From positions 106,900,551 to 106,964,550 of the forward strand of contig CM073895.1 of the NCBI GenBank assembly GCA_037176705.1: DNA of 64,000 nucleotides, in the 5' to 3' direction. The DNA comes from Molossus alvarezi. Taxonomy: Eukaryota; Chordata; Mammalia; Chiroptera; Molossidae. The translations under genes were made by a program, and so were the position numbers. The notes below the pieces were generated by a model. It was given only the letters and a program-made list of their open reading frames with translations, was not told the origin of the DNA and searched no databases. Positions 25,490-35,116 of this stretch are shown here, piece by piece (the stretch's first letter is position 1; each line of letters opens with the position of its first letter).

Positions 25490-27446
25490 TGGAAATCTAT
25501 ACCCTATTCAGTTCTACACACATTCTTTAAAGTTGTGACGGAATGAATCAGTGTCATTCTTGGATCCATCATACATTTCACTGTTTGTACCGATTTCCTC
25601 AAACAACATAAGGAGAAGATACCTGTTTTCTCCTGAGAATTCAAAGTAAACGCTTTCCATCATTGTGAAATGCTGGAATTGTACCTTGTTCATGAATGGA
25701 ATCTCCCGAACCTATCTTTCTAATTCCCTGTGACAAATTCAGCCTATTTCTTGATAACTGACAAGTACTCAATCCCCTTATTCCAGCCATTAGAACAAAA
25801 AAGGGATCAATTTAAAAGAGGGACTGTCAGTCTTTGAACAATGGTCATGGATTCACTTGTTTCAAGACTATTTCCCCGAAGAACCTATGGGAATACACTG
25901 GCATAGTCAAAAGTGTTCATGACTGGTGTTCTTTCTGTGCAGAATAATAGAATAACATTCAGTTCAAGAGCAGAATGGAAACCTTAATACGGATGCAGTG
26001 TCCAATGGACTGTTCAGTGGCTCCCTGTTCAAAGAACTGTGTTCCAATAGACAACCTTCTTCAAATAATATCCAAATATTGAGAAAAAGATTCTAGGGCT
26101 ATACCCGCTTCACACGAAATGGAACCACCACTGTTGTTCAGTTTTTCAGATTACGTGTTCTTAGTACAGTTGTGGAAAGTATTGATTTAAGGAAATGTGG
26201 CTACCTGACTCTTGATAGGTCCTTAGATATACTTTTCACTCTAGTTTGATTGTAGGAGAGTGTATACAAACCAAACCTATTCCAAATGAACTGAGTGAGA
26301 ACTCTTGACTTCAGTGGCACCAAAGTCACTTCCATAAAGCCTAGAGCGTGAGGATCCTCAAAGCATCTGTTGTTTTGGTTAAGTGTTTAAGAAATGTCCA
26401 TTTGTAAAGGTGGAATCACACTTAAACTTCGCAGTGTAAGTTTCTTTCCCTTGTTCCAGACAAAGAGACACAAGTCTTGCTGGTGCAGTCTTGGATATAC
26501 TGAACTATGGGCAAAACTCTGTGAGAGCCAGGGGCCACATTCACACAGTGTCATGTTTTTCCCTGGGAAGTTAAGTACCTTTGCAGGGAAAGTGTGAACA
26601 AACATGTTCTAGTCAAACAACTGTTGGAATGAATGAATATTTAAATTTGGGTTAAGTGAATGCACAGATCTTGAGTAACATGAACACTTTAACGTACATA
26701 CTTCTCGTTTTATAGGGAGATCCAGTCATATCATGGAAAGAACCACTAGGACAGAGCACACTTATGTGTAGAATCAAAAGTTATCCCTTTTTGTGTTCTG
26801 TGTTGTTCATGGTTTCAAAGATTGGATCGTCTTGAAGCCCATTTTTGAAGGCGATACTTGGAAAAAGTTTGGTTTCTGCTGTAGCAGTTGGTTTCACATG
26901 ATTCTTACTCAGAACAGTGAACCAACGTATGGCCACGACTGAATCAATGGAAAGATTGATAACTACTGGTGTCACGTATGTGCATACTTGAAGCAGTGAA
27001 ACTGAACACATCTACAGTGATTTAGTTGAAGCATTGGTTGTCTCCATGCAAGGAGTAAATCCATGAATTGGAAGACACTGACAATAACAAGGGTTTTTCA
27101 CACTGAACATCTCTGTGAATGAGAACAAGAGGAGTGTTCTAGAGAAAATGCACTTGTGCAGTGGACCTGGGTATCCATTTCAATTAAGTACAAACTATGC
27201 CCGGTGTGCAGGGCATACTTTACATTGGAGTGTCAAACAGTGTTGTAAGTAAATGCAGGTGTCTACCTTCTTTCCTATGTGACCAGCAAAGTCAACCTGT
27301 ACTAGTTGCTGAGGCAGCCTTTCCACATACTACCTTTTAGCCCTGCATATGTGTGTTTGCCTGGAAGTTTCTATGAGTCATCTTGATATCCAACAAAGGC
27401 TGGGCTGCAGAAATCAAACACATTGGTTAGGGCAATGTTCAGGTCA
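25490..27446 (+). repeat. Satellite unit 14
   Basis: 1,957 bp, the shortest full unit, owing to a 4-bp loss near 27193; box 26103-26119. State: long, A, GACAACC, class S, gtgaacc with tatggccacg, tgtgtttg. From its middle onward it nearly equals unit 13. Confidence 0.97.
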
Positions 27447-28797
27447 TGGAAATCTATACCCTATTCAGTTCTACACACATTCTTTAAAGTTGTGACGGAA
27501 TGAATCAGTGTCATTCTTGGATCCATCATACATTTCACTGTTTGTACCGATTTCCTCAAACAACATAAGGAGAAGATACCTGTTTTCTCCTGAGAATTCA
27601 AAGTAAACGCTTTCCATCATTGTGAAATGCTGGAATTGTACCTTGTTCATGAATGGAATCTCCCGAACCTATCTTTCTAATTCCCTGTGACAAATTCAGC
27701 CTATTTCTTGATAACTGACAAGTACTTAATCCCCTTATTCCAGCCATTAGAACAAAAAAGGGATCAATTTAAAAGAGGGAGTGTCAGTCTTTGAACAATG
27801 GTCATGGATTCACTTGTTTCAAGACTATTTCCCCGAAGATCCTATGGGAATACACAGGCATAGTCAAAAGTGTTCATGACTGGTGTTCTTTCTGTGCAGA
27901 ATAATAGAATAACATTCAGTTCAAGAGCAGAATGGAAACCTTAATACGGTTGCAGTGTCCAATGGACTGTTCAGTGGCTCCCCGTTCAAAGAACTGTGTT
28001 CCAATAGACAACCTTCTTCAAATAATATCCAAATATTGAGAAAAAGATTCTAGGGCTATACCCGCTTCACACGAAATGGAACCACCACTGTTGTACTGTT
28101 TTTCATATTACGTGTTCTTAGTACAGTTGTGGAAAGTATTGATTTAAGGAAATGTGGCTACCTGACTCTTGATAGGTCCTTAGATATACTTTTCACTCTA
28201 GTTTGATTGTAGGTGAGTGTATACAAACCAAACCATTTCCAAATGAACTGTGTGAGAACTCTTCACTTCAGTGGCACCAAAGTCACTTCCATGAAGCCTA
28301 GAGCGTGAGGATCCTCAAAGCATATGTTGTTTTGGTTAAGTGTTTAAGAAATGTCCATTTGTAAAGGTGGAATCACACTTAAACTTCGCAGTGTAAGTTT
28401 CTTTCCCTTGTTTCAGACAAAGAGACACAAAACTTGCTGGTCCCGTCTTGGATATACTGAACTATGGGCAAAACTCTGTGAGAGCCAGGGGCCACATTCA
28501 CTCAGTGGCATGTTTTTCCCTGGGAAGTTAAGTACCTTTGCAGGGAAAGTGTGAACAAACATGTTCCAGTCAAACAACTTTTGAAATGAATGAATATTCC
28601 CAGTTGGGTTTAGTGAATGCACAGATCTTGAGTAACATGAACACTTTAACGTACATTCTCCTCGTTTTATAGGGAGATCCAGTCATTTCATGGAAAGAAC
28701 AACTAGGACAGAGCACACTTATGTGTAGAATCAAAAGTTATCCCTTTTTGTGTTCTGTGTTGTTCATGGTTTCAAAGATTGGATCGTATTGTAGCCC

Positions 28798-29052
28798 TTT
28801 TTTTTTTTTTTTTATCCTCACCTGAGGATATTTTTCCATTTTTTGTACAGATAGAGTGGGAGGGAGAGAGAGGAAGGGAGAGAGAGAGAGAAACATCGAC
28901 GTGAAGGGACACATCGAGTGGCTGCCACCCGCACGACCAACCAGGGCCGGGGACAAACAGCAACCGAAGTACATACCCTTAGCGGGATACGAACCCGGGT
29001 CTCTCCGGACCGCAGGCCGACGCTCTAACCGCTGAGCCAAACTGGCCAGGGC
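28798..29052 (-). mobile_element. tRNA-derived SINE, bat VES type, copy 1
   Basis: Read on the minus strand, it starts with gccctggccagtttggctc, a tRNA-like head with Pol III boxes. The A box (29029-29039) reads TGGCTCAGCGG and the B box (28985-28995) GGTTCGTATCC, one base off the usual form. The body ends in CT-rich tracts near 28858-28893, a short tggaaaaatatcctcaggt region and an A tail (16 T at 28798-28813 on the plus strand). The head and tRNA-plus-CT-rich layout are those of the VES SINEs of bats (recognition, not a search). Possible target duplication: gtagccc before and caagccc after, where intact units read gaagccc. The same SINE sits at the same place in unit 16. Confidence 0.85.
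28985..29039 (-). promoter_or_regulatory. Internal RNA polymerase III promoter of SINE copy 1 (A and B boxes)
   Basis: A box at 29029-29039 fits TRGCNNAGNGG. B box at 28985-28995 fits GGTTCRANTCC with one mismatch. The spacing is about 33 bp, normal for a tRNA-type promoter. Activity inside the array is unknown. Confidence 0.7.
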
Positions 29053-29247
29053 TCAAGCCCATTTTTGAAGGCGATACTTGGAAAAACTTTGGTTTCTGCT
29101 GTAGCAGTTGGTTTCACATGATTCTTACTCAGAACAGTGAACCAACGTATGGCCTAGACTGAATCAATGGTAAGATTGATAACTACTGGTGTCACACATG
29201 TGCATTCTTGAAGCAGTGAAACTGAACACATCTAAAGTGATGTAGTT

Positions 29248-29264
29248 GAAACATTGGTTGTCTC
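29248..29264 (+). repeat. 5' target-site duplication of L1 copy 1
   Basis: 17 bp, gaaacattggttgtctc, as in uninterrupted satellite units. Its partner is 35100-35116 with 14 of 17 positions equal. The implied nick, tt before gaaa, resembles the L1 endonuclease target TT/AAAA. A shorter 8-bp duplication (gttgtctc) cannot be excluded. Confidence 0.7.
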
Positions 29265-30084
29265 GAATGACCGAAAAATGGCGGCGGAGTGAACGGAGCT
29301 ACACATATCGTCTCCCAGAACCAAACTGGTATTACAACTATAACACAGACAAATCGACAGGAAAAACCAACAGAAAAGCAGTTTGGAGGACCATACAACG
29401 AGGGACACTGACTCCATCCCGGTAGGCTTGCGAAGGCGCGAGACGGGGCTGGGAGCCCACGGTCGGCAGCTCGGCAGCGGCCTTAGCTGGGAGCAGCGCC
29501 CTCGGGTTACACTCCCAGTCGGCTCCACAGCGCAGCCGGGACAGAGGCTAAAACAGCCACAGCCACTCACCTTGGGCTCCGGCAGAGGGAGGGCAGACTG
29601 GACTGGATCTGTGTCGGGACACTCGGGGTTTGGAGGGCGCTCGGAGCTTTGGCTGAGTGCAGCCACTCAGGACAGTGGCCACATTGCTCCTTCCCAGGGC
29701 TCTGAGGAGAGGCAGCAGCCCCTCCCTCGGAGATCCAACCCCACCCTGTGGGCCATTGAAGTGCTAATTGAGGCTCACTAACAACTAACATCTGCCCCAC
29801 CCTCGTGAAAGCCCCATGACTGAGCACCAGACGGAGTTTTTCAATCAACTGACAACCCAAAACTCATCAATTGACCTAGACTGCTAGCTCCAGGCAAAAA
29901 GCTAGAGGATAACAGTACGTTTCCTGGGCTGGCAACTTTAACCAGGAAAGTAAGACTTGACAGTGGTGTTCAACGTGGGTCCTCCCTCGCTCATCTAAAC
30001 ACAGGAGAGGGAGCCACAAACAGCAGAACACCAACACCCACAGGGAGAACTTGACAGGCTCCAAAGCCCACAGTGATAGCCAAA
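29265..30084 (+). promoter_or_regulatory. L1 5' UTR / internal promoter region, copy 1
   Basis: 820 bp before the ORF1 ATG. It is much richer in GC and CpG (about 29400-29750) than the surrounding AT-rich satellite, as expected for an L1 internal promoter. A YY1-type site lies ten bases from its 5' end. Open frames of 97-144 codons on either strand here (29232-29860) show no recognisable protein and are probably products of the GC-rich composition. Confidence 0.85.
29275..29285 (+). promoter_or_regulatory. YY1-type site at the L1 5' end, copy 1
   Basis: aaaatggcggc fits the YY1 form AANATGGCGGC. Human L1 also carries a YY1 site near its first bases, where it helps set the transcription start. 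Its place here supports an untruncated 5' end. Confidence 0.7.
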
Positions 30085-30966
30085 ATGGTGAAACACAGAA
30101 ACAGAAGTCAAATGAAAGAGCAAGACACCTCCACCGAAGATGAGATCAATGTGGAGCAATTAGGCATGTTAACAGAGCTAGAATTCAGAGCCATGATCTT
30201 GAGGAAGTTGAACAGCATGAGTAAGGACATAGAGACACTGAAAATAAGCCAAATGGAAATTAAAAACCAACAAGAAGAGATAAAAAATGACATATCCGAA
30301 ATGAAAAACACATTGGAAGGTTTAAAAAGCAGAGTAGGGGAAGCTGAGGACCGGATCAGTGAATTAGAAGACAGGGTAGAAAAAATCAACCAATCAGAAA
30401 AACAAAAGGAAAAAACTATTAAAAAACAGGAAGACAGCTTAAGAGAACTATGGGACAACTGGAAACGGAATAATGTTCGCATCATAGGAGTCCCCGAAGA
30501 AGAAGAAAATGAGCAAGGGATAGAGAATATATTCAAAAAAATAGTGAGAGAAAACTTCCCTAATTTGGTGAAGGAAGAAGGCATTCATGTCCAAGAAGCA
30601 CAGAGAGTCCCAAGTAAGAAGAACCCAAACAGGTCCACACCAAGACACATAGTAATTAAAATGCCACAAATTAAAGACAAAGAGAGAATCCTAAAAGCAG
30701 CAAGAGATAAGCAACAGGTTACCTACAAAGGGAACCCCATAAGGCTCTCAGCGGACTTCTCACAAGAAACACTACAGGCCAGAAGAGAATGGCATGAAGT
30801 AATCAAAGTCATGAAAAACAAGAATCTGAATCCAAGACTACTCTACCCAGCAAGGCTATCATTCAAAATAGAAGATCAAATAAAGAGCTTCCCAGACAAA
30901 AAAAGGCTAAGGGAATACATTAGCACCAAACCAGCACTGCAAGAAATGTTAAAAGGACTGCTGTAA
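30085..30966 (+). CDS. L1 ORF1p, RNA-binding chaperone (copy 1, intact)
   Basis: 293 residues, opening MVKHRNRSQMKEQD. ORF1p is the trimeric RNA-binding protein that coats L1 RNA in the cytoplasmic particle and acts as a nucleic-acid chaperone in target-primed reverse transcription. Visible parts: a basic, polar N-terminus; a long heptad-rich coiled coil at about 28-125 (LEGLKSRVGEAEDRISELED); an RRM-like core from about 129 (NNVRIIGVPEEEE) to 225; and a C-terminal domain at about 230-293 with the family LLYPARLSFKI stretch. A GTG 12 bases upstream is in frame, but ATG at 30085 is the natural start. Human ORF1p is longer (338 residues), mostly in the N-terminal and coiled-coil part. No disruption was seen. 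The spacer to ORF2 is 45 bp. Confidence 0.93.
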   Translation: MVKHRNRSQMKEQDTSTEDEINVEQLGMLTELEFRAMILRKLNSMSKDIETLKISQMEIKNQQEEIKNDISEMKNTLEGLKSRVGEAEDRISELEDRVEKINQSEKQKEKTIKKQEDSLRELWDNWKRNNVRIIGVPEEEENEQGIENIFKKIVRENFPNLVKEEGIHVQEAQRVPSKKNPNRSTPRHIVIKMPQIKDKERILKAARDKQQVTYKGNPIRLSADFSQETLQARREWHEVIKVMKNKNLNPRLLYPARLSFKIEDQIKSFPDKKRLREYISTKPALQEMLKGLL

Positions 30967-31011
30967 TTAGCAGTAGAAATGGGAAGAAAAATAAAACCAC
31001 ACTAAACAAAA

Positions 31012-34000
31012 ATGGCAATAAATAAGTACATATCAATAATCACCTTAAACGTAAATGGATTGAATGCTCCCATAAAGAGACACAGAGTAGCTGATTGGAT
31101 AAGAAAGCATGACTCATCTATATGTTGTTTACAAGAGACCCACCTCTCAACAAAAGACTCACATAGGTTGAAAGTGAAGGGATGGAAAAAAATTTTCCGA
31201 GCAAATGGAAAGCAAAAAAAAGCTGGGGTAGCAATTCTCATATCTGATAAAATAGATTTCAAAATGAAGACCATAACTAGAGACAAAGACGGCCACTACA
31301 TAATCTTGAAAGGATCTATCCAACAGGAAGATACAACCTTGATAAACATATATGCACCCAATATAGGAGCACCAAAATATATTAAAAATCTTCTGGAGGA
31401 CTTCCAAGGAGAAATCGACAATAATACAATCATAGCAGGGGACTTCAACACCCCGTTGACAGCACTGGATAGATCCTCTAGGCAAAAAATTAGCAAGGAA
31501 ACAGAGACTCTAAATGAAGCACTAGACCAAATGGATTTAATAGATATCTACAGAGAATTACACCCCAAAACTACAGAATACACATTCTTCTCAAGTGCAC
31601 ATGGGACATTCTCAAAGATAGACCACATGATAGGACACAAACTAAATCTCTACAAGTTCAAGAAGATTGAAATCATATCAAGCATCTTCTCAGATCACAA
31701 TGGCATGAAACTAGAAATCAATTGCAACAAGAACATGCAAAGACATTTCAACACATGGAGGCTAAATAGCATGTTATTAAACAATGAATGGGTCACCGAG
31801 GAGATCAAGGAAGAAATTAAAAACTTCCTGGAAACCAATGAAAATGAACACACAACAACACAAAATCTATGGGATGCAGCGAAAGCAGTTCTGAGAGGGA
31901 AGTTCATAGCACTACAGGCCTACCTCAAAAAACAAGAAAAATTTCTAATTGACTGTCTAACCTCACAACTTAAAGAATTAGAAAGCAAACAAAAAGAAAA
32001 CCCCAGAGCAAGTAGAAGGAAGGAAATAGTAAAGATCAGAGCAGAAATAAATGACATAGAGACCAAAAAAACAATTCAAAGGATCAATGAAACAAAGAGC
32101 TGGTTTTTCGAAAAGATAAACAAGATTGATGGACCCTTAGCTAGACTCACCAAGAAACAAAGAGAGAGAACCCAAATATACAAAATCAGAAATGAAAGAG
32201 GAGAAGTAACAACCAACACCACGGAAATACAAAAGATCGTTAACAACTACTATGAACAACTATATGGCAACAAATTCGACAATCTAAGCGAAATGGACAA
32301 ATTTCTAGAAACACACAGTCTCCCAAAACTATTCCCGGAAGAGATAGAAAACTTGAACAGACCAATAACAACTAAGGAAATTGAAGAGGTAATCCAGACT
32401 CTCCCAGCAAACAAAAGCCCAGGCCCAGATGGTTTCACAGGGGAGTTTTACCGAACATTCCAAAAAGAACTAACACCCATTCTCCTCAAACTATTTCAAA
32501 AAATTCAAGAAGAAGGAAGACTTCCAAACACGTTCTATGAGGCCAGCATAATTCTAATTCTAAAACCGGAAAAAGACACTACGAAGAAAGAAAACTACAG
32601 GCCAATATCCCTGATGAACTTAGACGCCAAAATCCTGAACAAAATATTAGCAAATCGGATCCAGAAATACATCAAGAAAATTATTCACCATGACCAAGTG
32701 GGATTCATTCCAGGGATGCAAGGCTGGTACAATATTCGCAAATCAATAAACGTGATACACCACATAAACAAAATGAAGAATAAAAACCACATGATCATAT
32801 CAATAGATGCTGAAAAAGCATTCGACAAAATCCAGCATCCATTTCTGATAAAAACGCTCAGCAATGTAGGAATAGAGGGATCATATCTCGACATAATAAA
32901 GGCCATATATGAAAGACCTACAGCCAACATCATACTCAATGGGCAGAAACTAAAAACATTTCCATTAAGAACAGGAACAAGACAGGGATGTCCACTTTCG
33001 CCACTCTTATTTTACATTGTACTGGAAGTCTTAGCCACAGCAATCAGACATGAAGAAAAAATTAAAGGGATCCAAATTGGAAAGGAGGAAGTGAAACTGT
33101 CATTATTTGCAGATGACATGATATTGTACATAGAAAACCCTAAAGACTCCATCAAAAATCTATTAGACTTAATAAATGAATTTGGCAAAGTAGCAGGATA
33201 CAAAATTAACGTCAAGAAATCGACGGCATTCTTGTACATCAATGATGAACTCACAGAAAGAGAAACTGAAAAAACAATCCCATTTACCATCGCTCCAAAA
33301 AAATTACGATACCTAGGAATAAACTTAACCAAAGAAGTAAAGGACCTATTTGCAGAAACCTACAGGTCATTGAAAAAAGAAATAGAGGAAGATATAAAAA
33401 AGTGGAAGCACATACCCTGTTCATGGATTGGAAGAATTAACATAATTAAAATGTCCATACTACCCAAAGCAATCTATAGATTCAATGCAATCCCCATCAA
33501 AATACCAACGACATATTTCATAGAACTAGAACAAATACTTCAAAAGTTCATATGGAACCAAAAAAGACCTCGAATAGCCACAGCAATCTTGAAAAAGAAG
33601 AACAAAGTAGGTGGGATCACAATACCAGATATCAGGTTATACTACAAAGCGACTGTAACCAAAACAGCCTGGTACTGGCACAAGAACAGGCATATAGACC
33701 AGTGGAACAGAATTGAAAACCCAGAAATGGACCCAAGGCAATACGCTCAATTAATATTTGACAAAGGTGGCAAGAGCATACAGTGGAGTCAAGACAGCCT
33801 CTTTAATAAATGGTGTTGGGAAAATTGGACAGCTACATGCAAAAAAATGAAACTAGACCATCAACTTACACCATACACCAAAATAAACTCAAAATGGATA
33901 AAAGACTTAATTGTGACCCGTGAATCCATAAAAATTCTAGAAGAAAATGTAGGCAAGAAAATTTCGGACATCATACGGAGCAGAATTTTCACTGATACAT

Positions 34001-34836
34001 CACCTAAGGCAACAGAAATAAAGGAGAAAATGAACACATGGGACTACATAAAACTAAAAAGCTTCTGCACAGCAAAAGAAACAATCATCAAAATGGAAAG
34101 GCAACCCACTGTATGGGAGAACATCATTGCCAATGATGTATCAGATAAGGGGTTAATTTCCAATATATAGAGAGTGCTCATACAACTCCACAAAAGGAAG
34201 ACAAAGAACCCAATTAAAAAATGGGCAGAGGAGCTGAATAGACACCTCTCCAAACAGGACATACAAATGGCCAAGAGACATATGAAGAAATGCTCAACAT
34301 CACTAATCATCAGAGAGATGCAAATTAAAACAACAATGAGGTATCACCTCACACCTGTCAGAATGGCCGCCATCAACAAATCATCAAACAACAAGTGTTG
34401 GCGAGGGTGTGGAGAAAAGGGGACTCTAATACACTGCTGGTGGGAATGCAGACTGGTGCAACCGCTATGGAAAACAATATGGTGCTACCTCAAAAAATTA
34501 AAAATTGAACTTCCATTTGACCCAGTGATCCCACTGTTGGGAATATACCCTAAGAAGCCTGAAACAACAATCAGGAAGAATATATGTACCCCCATGTTCA
34601 TAGCAGCACTATTTACAATAGCTAAGATCTGGAAACAGCCCAAGTGTCCACCAGTAGACGAATGGATAAAAAAGCTGTGGTACATATACACAATGGAGTA
34701 CTATGCAGCGGTAAGAAAGAAAGATCTCTTATCCTTTGAGACGATATGGAGGGACCTGGAAAGTATTATCCTAAGTGAAAGAAGCCAAGCAGAAAAAGAC
34801 AAATACCACATGATCTCACTTATATACGGAATATAA
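31012..34836 (+). pseudogene. L1 ORF2p endonuclease/reverse transcriptase, one nonsense codon (copy 1)
   Basis: The frame spans 1,274 codons, like human ORF2p (1,275). An in-frame TAG at 34168-34170 is codon 1053; otherwise it is open. ORF2p nicks target DNA and copies L1 RNA at the nick. Endonuclease residues are visible at N13 (LNVNGLN), E42 (QETH), D144/N146 (GDFN) and H229 (SDHNG). The reverse transcriptase fills about 450-800, with SPGPDGF before it and the catalytic FADD at 699-702. After the stop the frame continues at once with the family C-terminus, including a Cys/His cluster C1129, C1133, H1141, C1146. The truncated 1,052-residue product would keep the endonuclease and RT domains but lose this cluster, which L1 mobility needs. 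The same stop occurs in copy 2. Confidence 0.95.
34666..34689 (+). repeat. 24-bp source segment of the L1 tail duplication, copy 1
   Basis: 24 bases in ORF2, from ataaaaaagctg to catatac, recur exactly at 35064-35087 just before the A tail, 398 bp further on. The equivalent pair exists in copy 2 (near 42741 and 43137). Confidence 0.85.
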
Positions 34837-34910
34837 TGAAATAACAGTCTGAGGAATACAGTAAACCCAGACACATGGAAGTAGGGCACAGACTGACATC
34901 CCTCAGAAGA

Positions 34911-34934
34911 GGGGATGGGGGGTGGGGGGGTGGG
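34911..34934 (+). other. G-quadruplex motif in L1 3' UTR, copy 1
   Basis: Four G runs of 4, 6, 7 and 3, separated by at, t and t. Loops of one or two bases predict a very stable quadruplex. G-rich 3' UTR tracts are a known feature of mammalian L1. Confidence 0.8.
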
Positions 34935-35063
34935 AAGAGATAAACCACAGAACTTATATGCATGTATGCATGACCAATGGACATGGACAACTAAGCCGGG
35001 GACAGGGTGGAGGGGGGGGGGTGCCAATGGGGTAAAAAGGTAAAATATCTGTAACAAAAATAA

Positions 35064-35087
35064 ATAAAAAAGCTGTGGTACATATAC
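35064..35087 (+). repeat. 24-bp duplicated segment before the L1 A tail, copy 1
   Basis: Exact copy of 34666-34689. It begins at the A-rich end of the 3' UTR (ataaaaaa), so the join has about eight bases of homology. This suggests a template jump during reverse transcription or an inherited feature of the source element. Confidence 0.8.
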
Positions 35088-35099
35088 AAAAAAAAAAAA

Positions 35100-35116
35100 G
35101 AAAAGTTCGTTGTCTC
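35100..35116 (+). repeat. 3' target-site duplication of L1 copy 1
   Basis: gaaaagttcgttgtctc, matching 29248-29264 at 14 of 17 positions. Satellite sequence resumes with catgcaagg. The three mismatches are shared by copy 2, so they predate the unit duplication. Confidence 0.7.

Larger units (their letters stand above)
29265..35099 (+). mobile_element. Full-length LINE-1 (L1) retrotransposon, copy 1
   Basis: 5,835 bp in sense orientation. In order: 5' UTR 29265-30084, ORF1 30085-30966, 45-bp spacer, ORF2 31012-34836 with one in-frame stop, 3' UTR 34837-35087, and a 12-A tail 35088-35099. Length and layout are those of a full-length mammalian L1. It interrupts the satellite unit after gttgtctc. 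An open ORF1 and an ORF2 with a single nonsense codon mark a relatively young element. Since ORF2 lacks its C-terminus, autonomous movement of this copy is unlikely. Confidence 0.97.
34837..35099 (+). other. L1 3' UTR and A tail, copy 1
   Basis: 263 bp from the ORF2 stop to the end of the tail. It contains a G-quadruplex motif at 34911-34934, a G10 run at 35012-35021, an aataaa signal near 35063 and twelve A at 35088-35099. Between the signal and the A tail sits a stretch (35064-35087) copied from the ORF2 3' region. The wording around 34966-35010 (accaatggacatggacaac) is of the kind seen in bat L1 3' ends. Confidence 0.85.

Noticed and set aside
28738..29040. 100-codon minus-strand ORF across the SINE (also 36812-37114)
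   Set aside because: It reads through satellite, SINE tail and tRNA-like head; the peptide is a translation artefact of the SINE.
29232..29860. ORFs of 97-144 codons on both strands of the L1 5' UTR (also near 37306-37934)
   Set aside because: GC-rich sequence gives long open frames by chance; none shows a known domain. Primate L1 has an antisense ORF0, but I see no evidence of a homologue here.
30108..30669. Minus-strand ORFs opposite L1 ORF1 and ORF2
   Set aside because: Shadows of the A-rich sense coding sequence, giving Phe/Ser/Leu-rich peptides without domains.
31012..34170. Reading the 1,052-codon ORF and the following 220-codon ORF (34174-34836) as two separate genes
   Set aside because: They are in the same frame, separated by one TAG, and together match the single L1 ORF2 layout and length. 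The second has no ATG at its start and is the ORF2 C-terminus.
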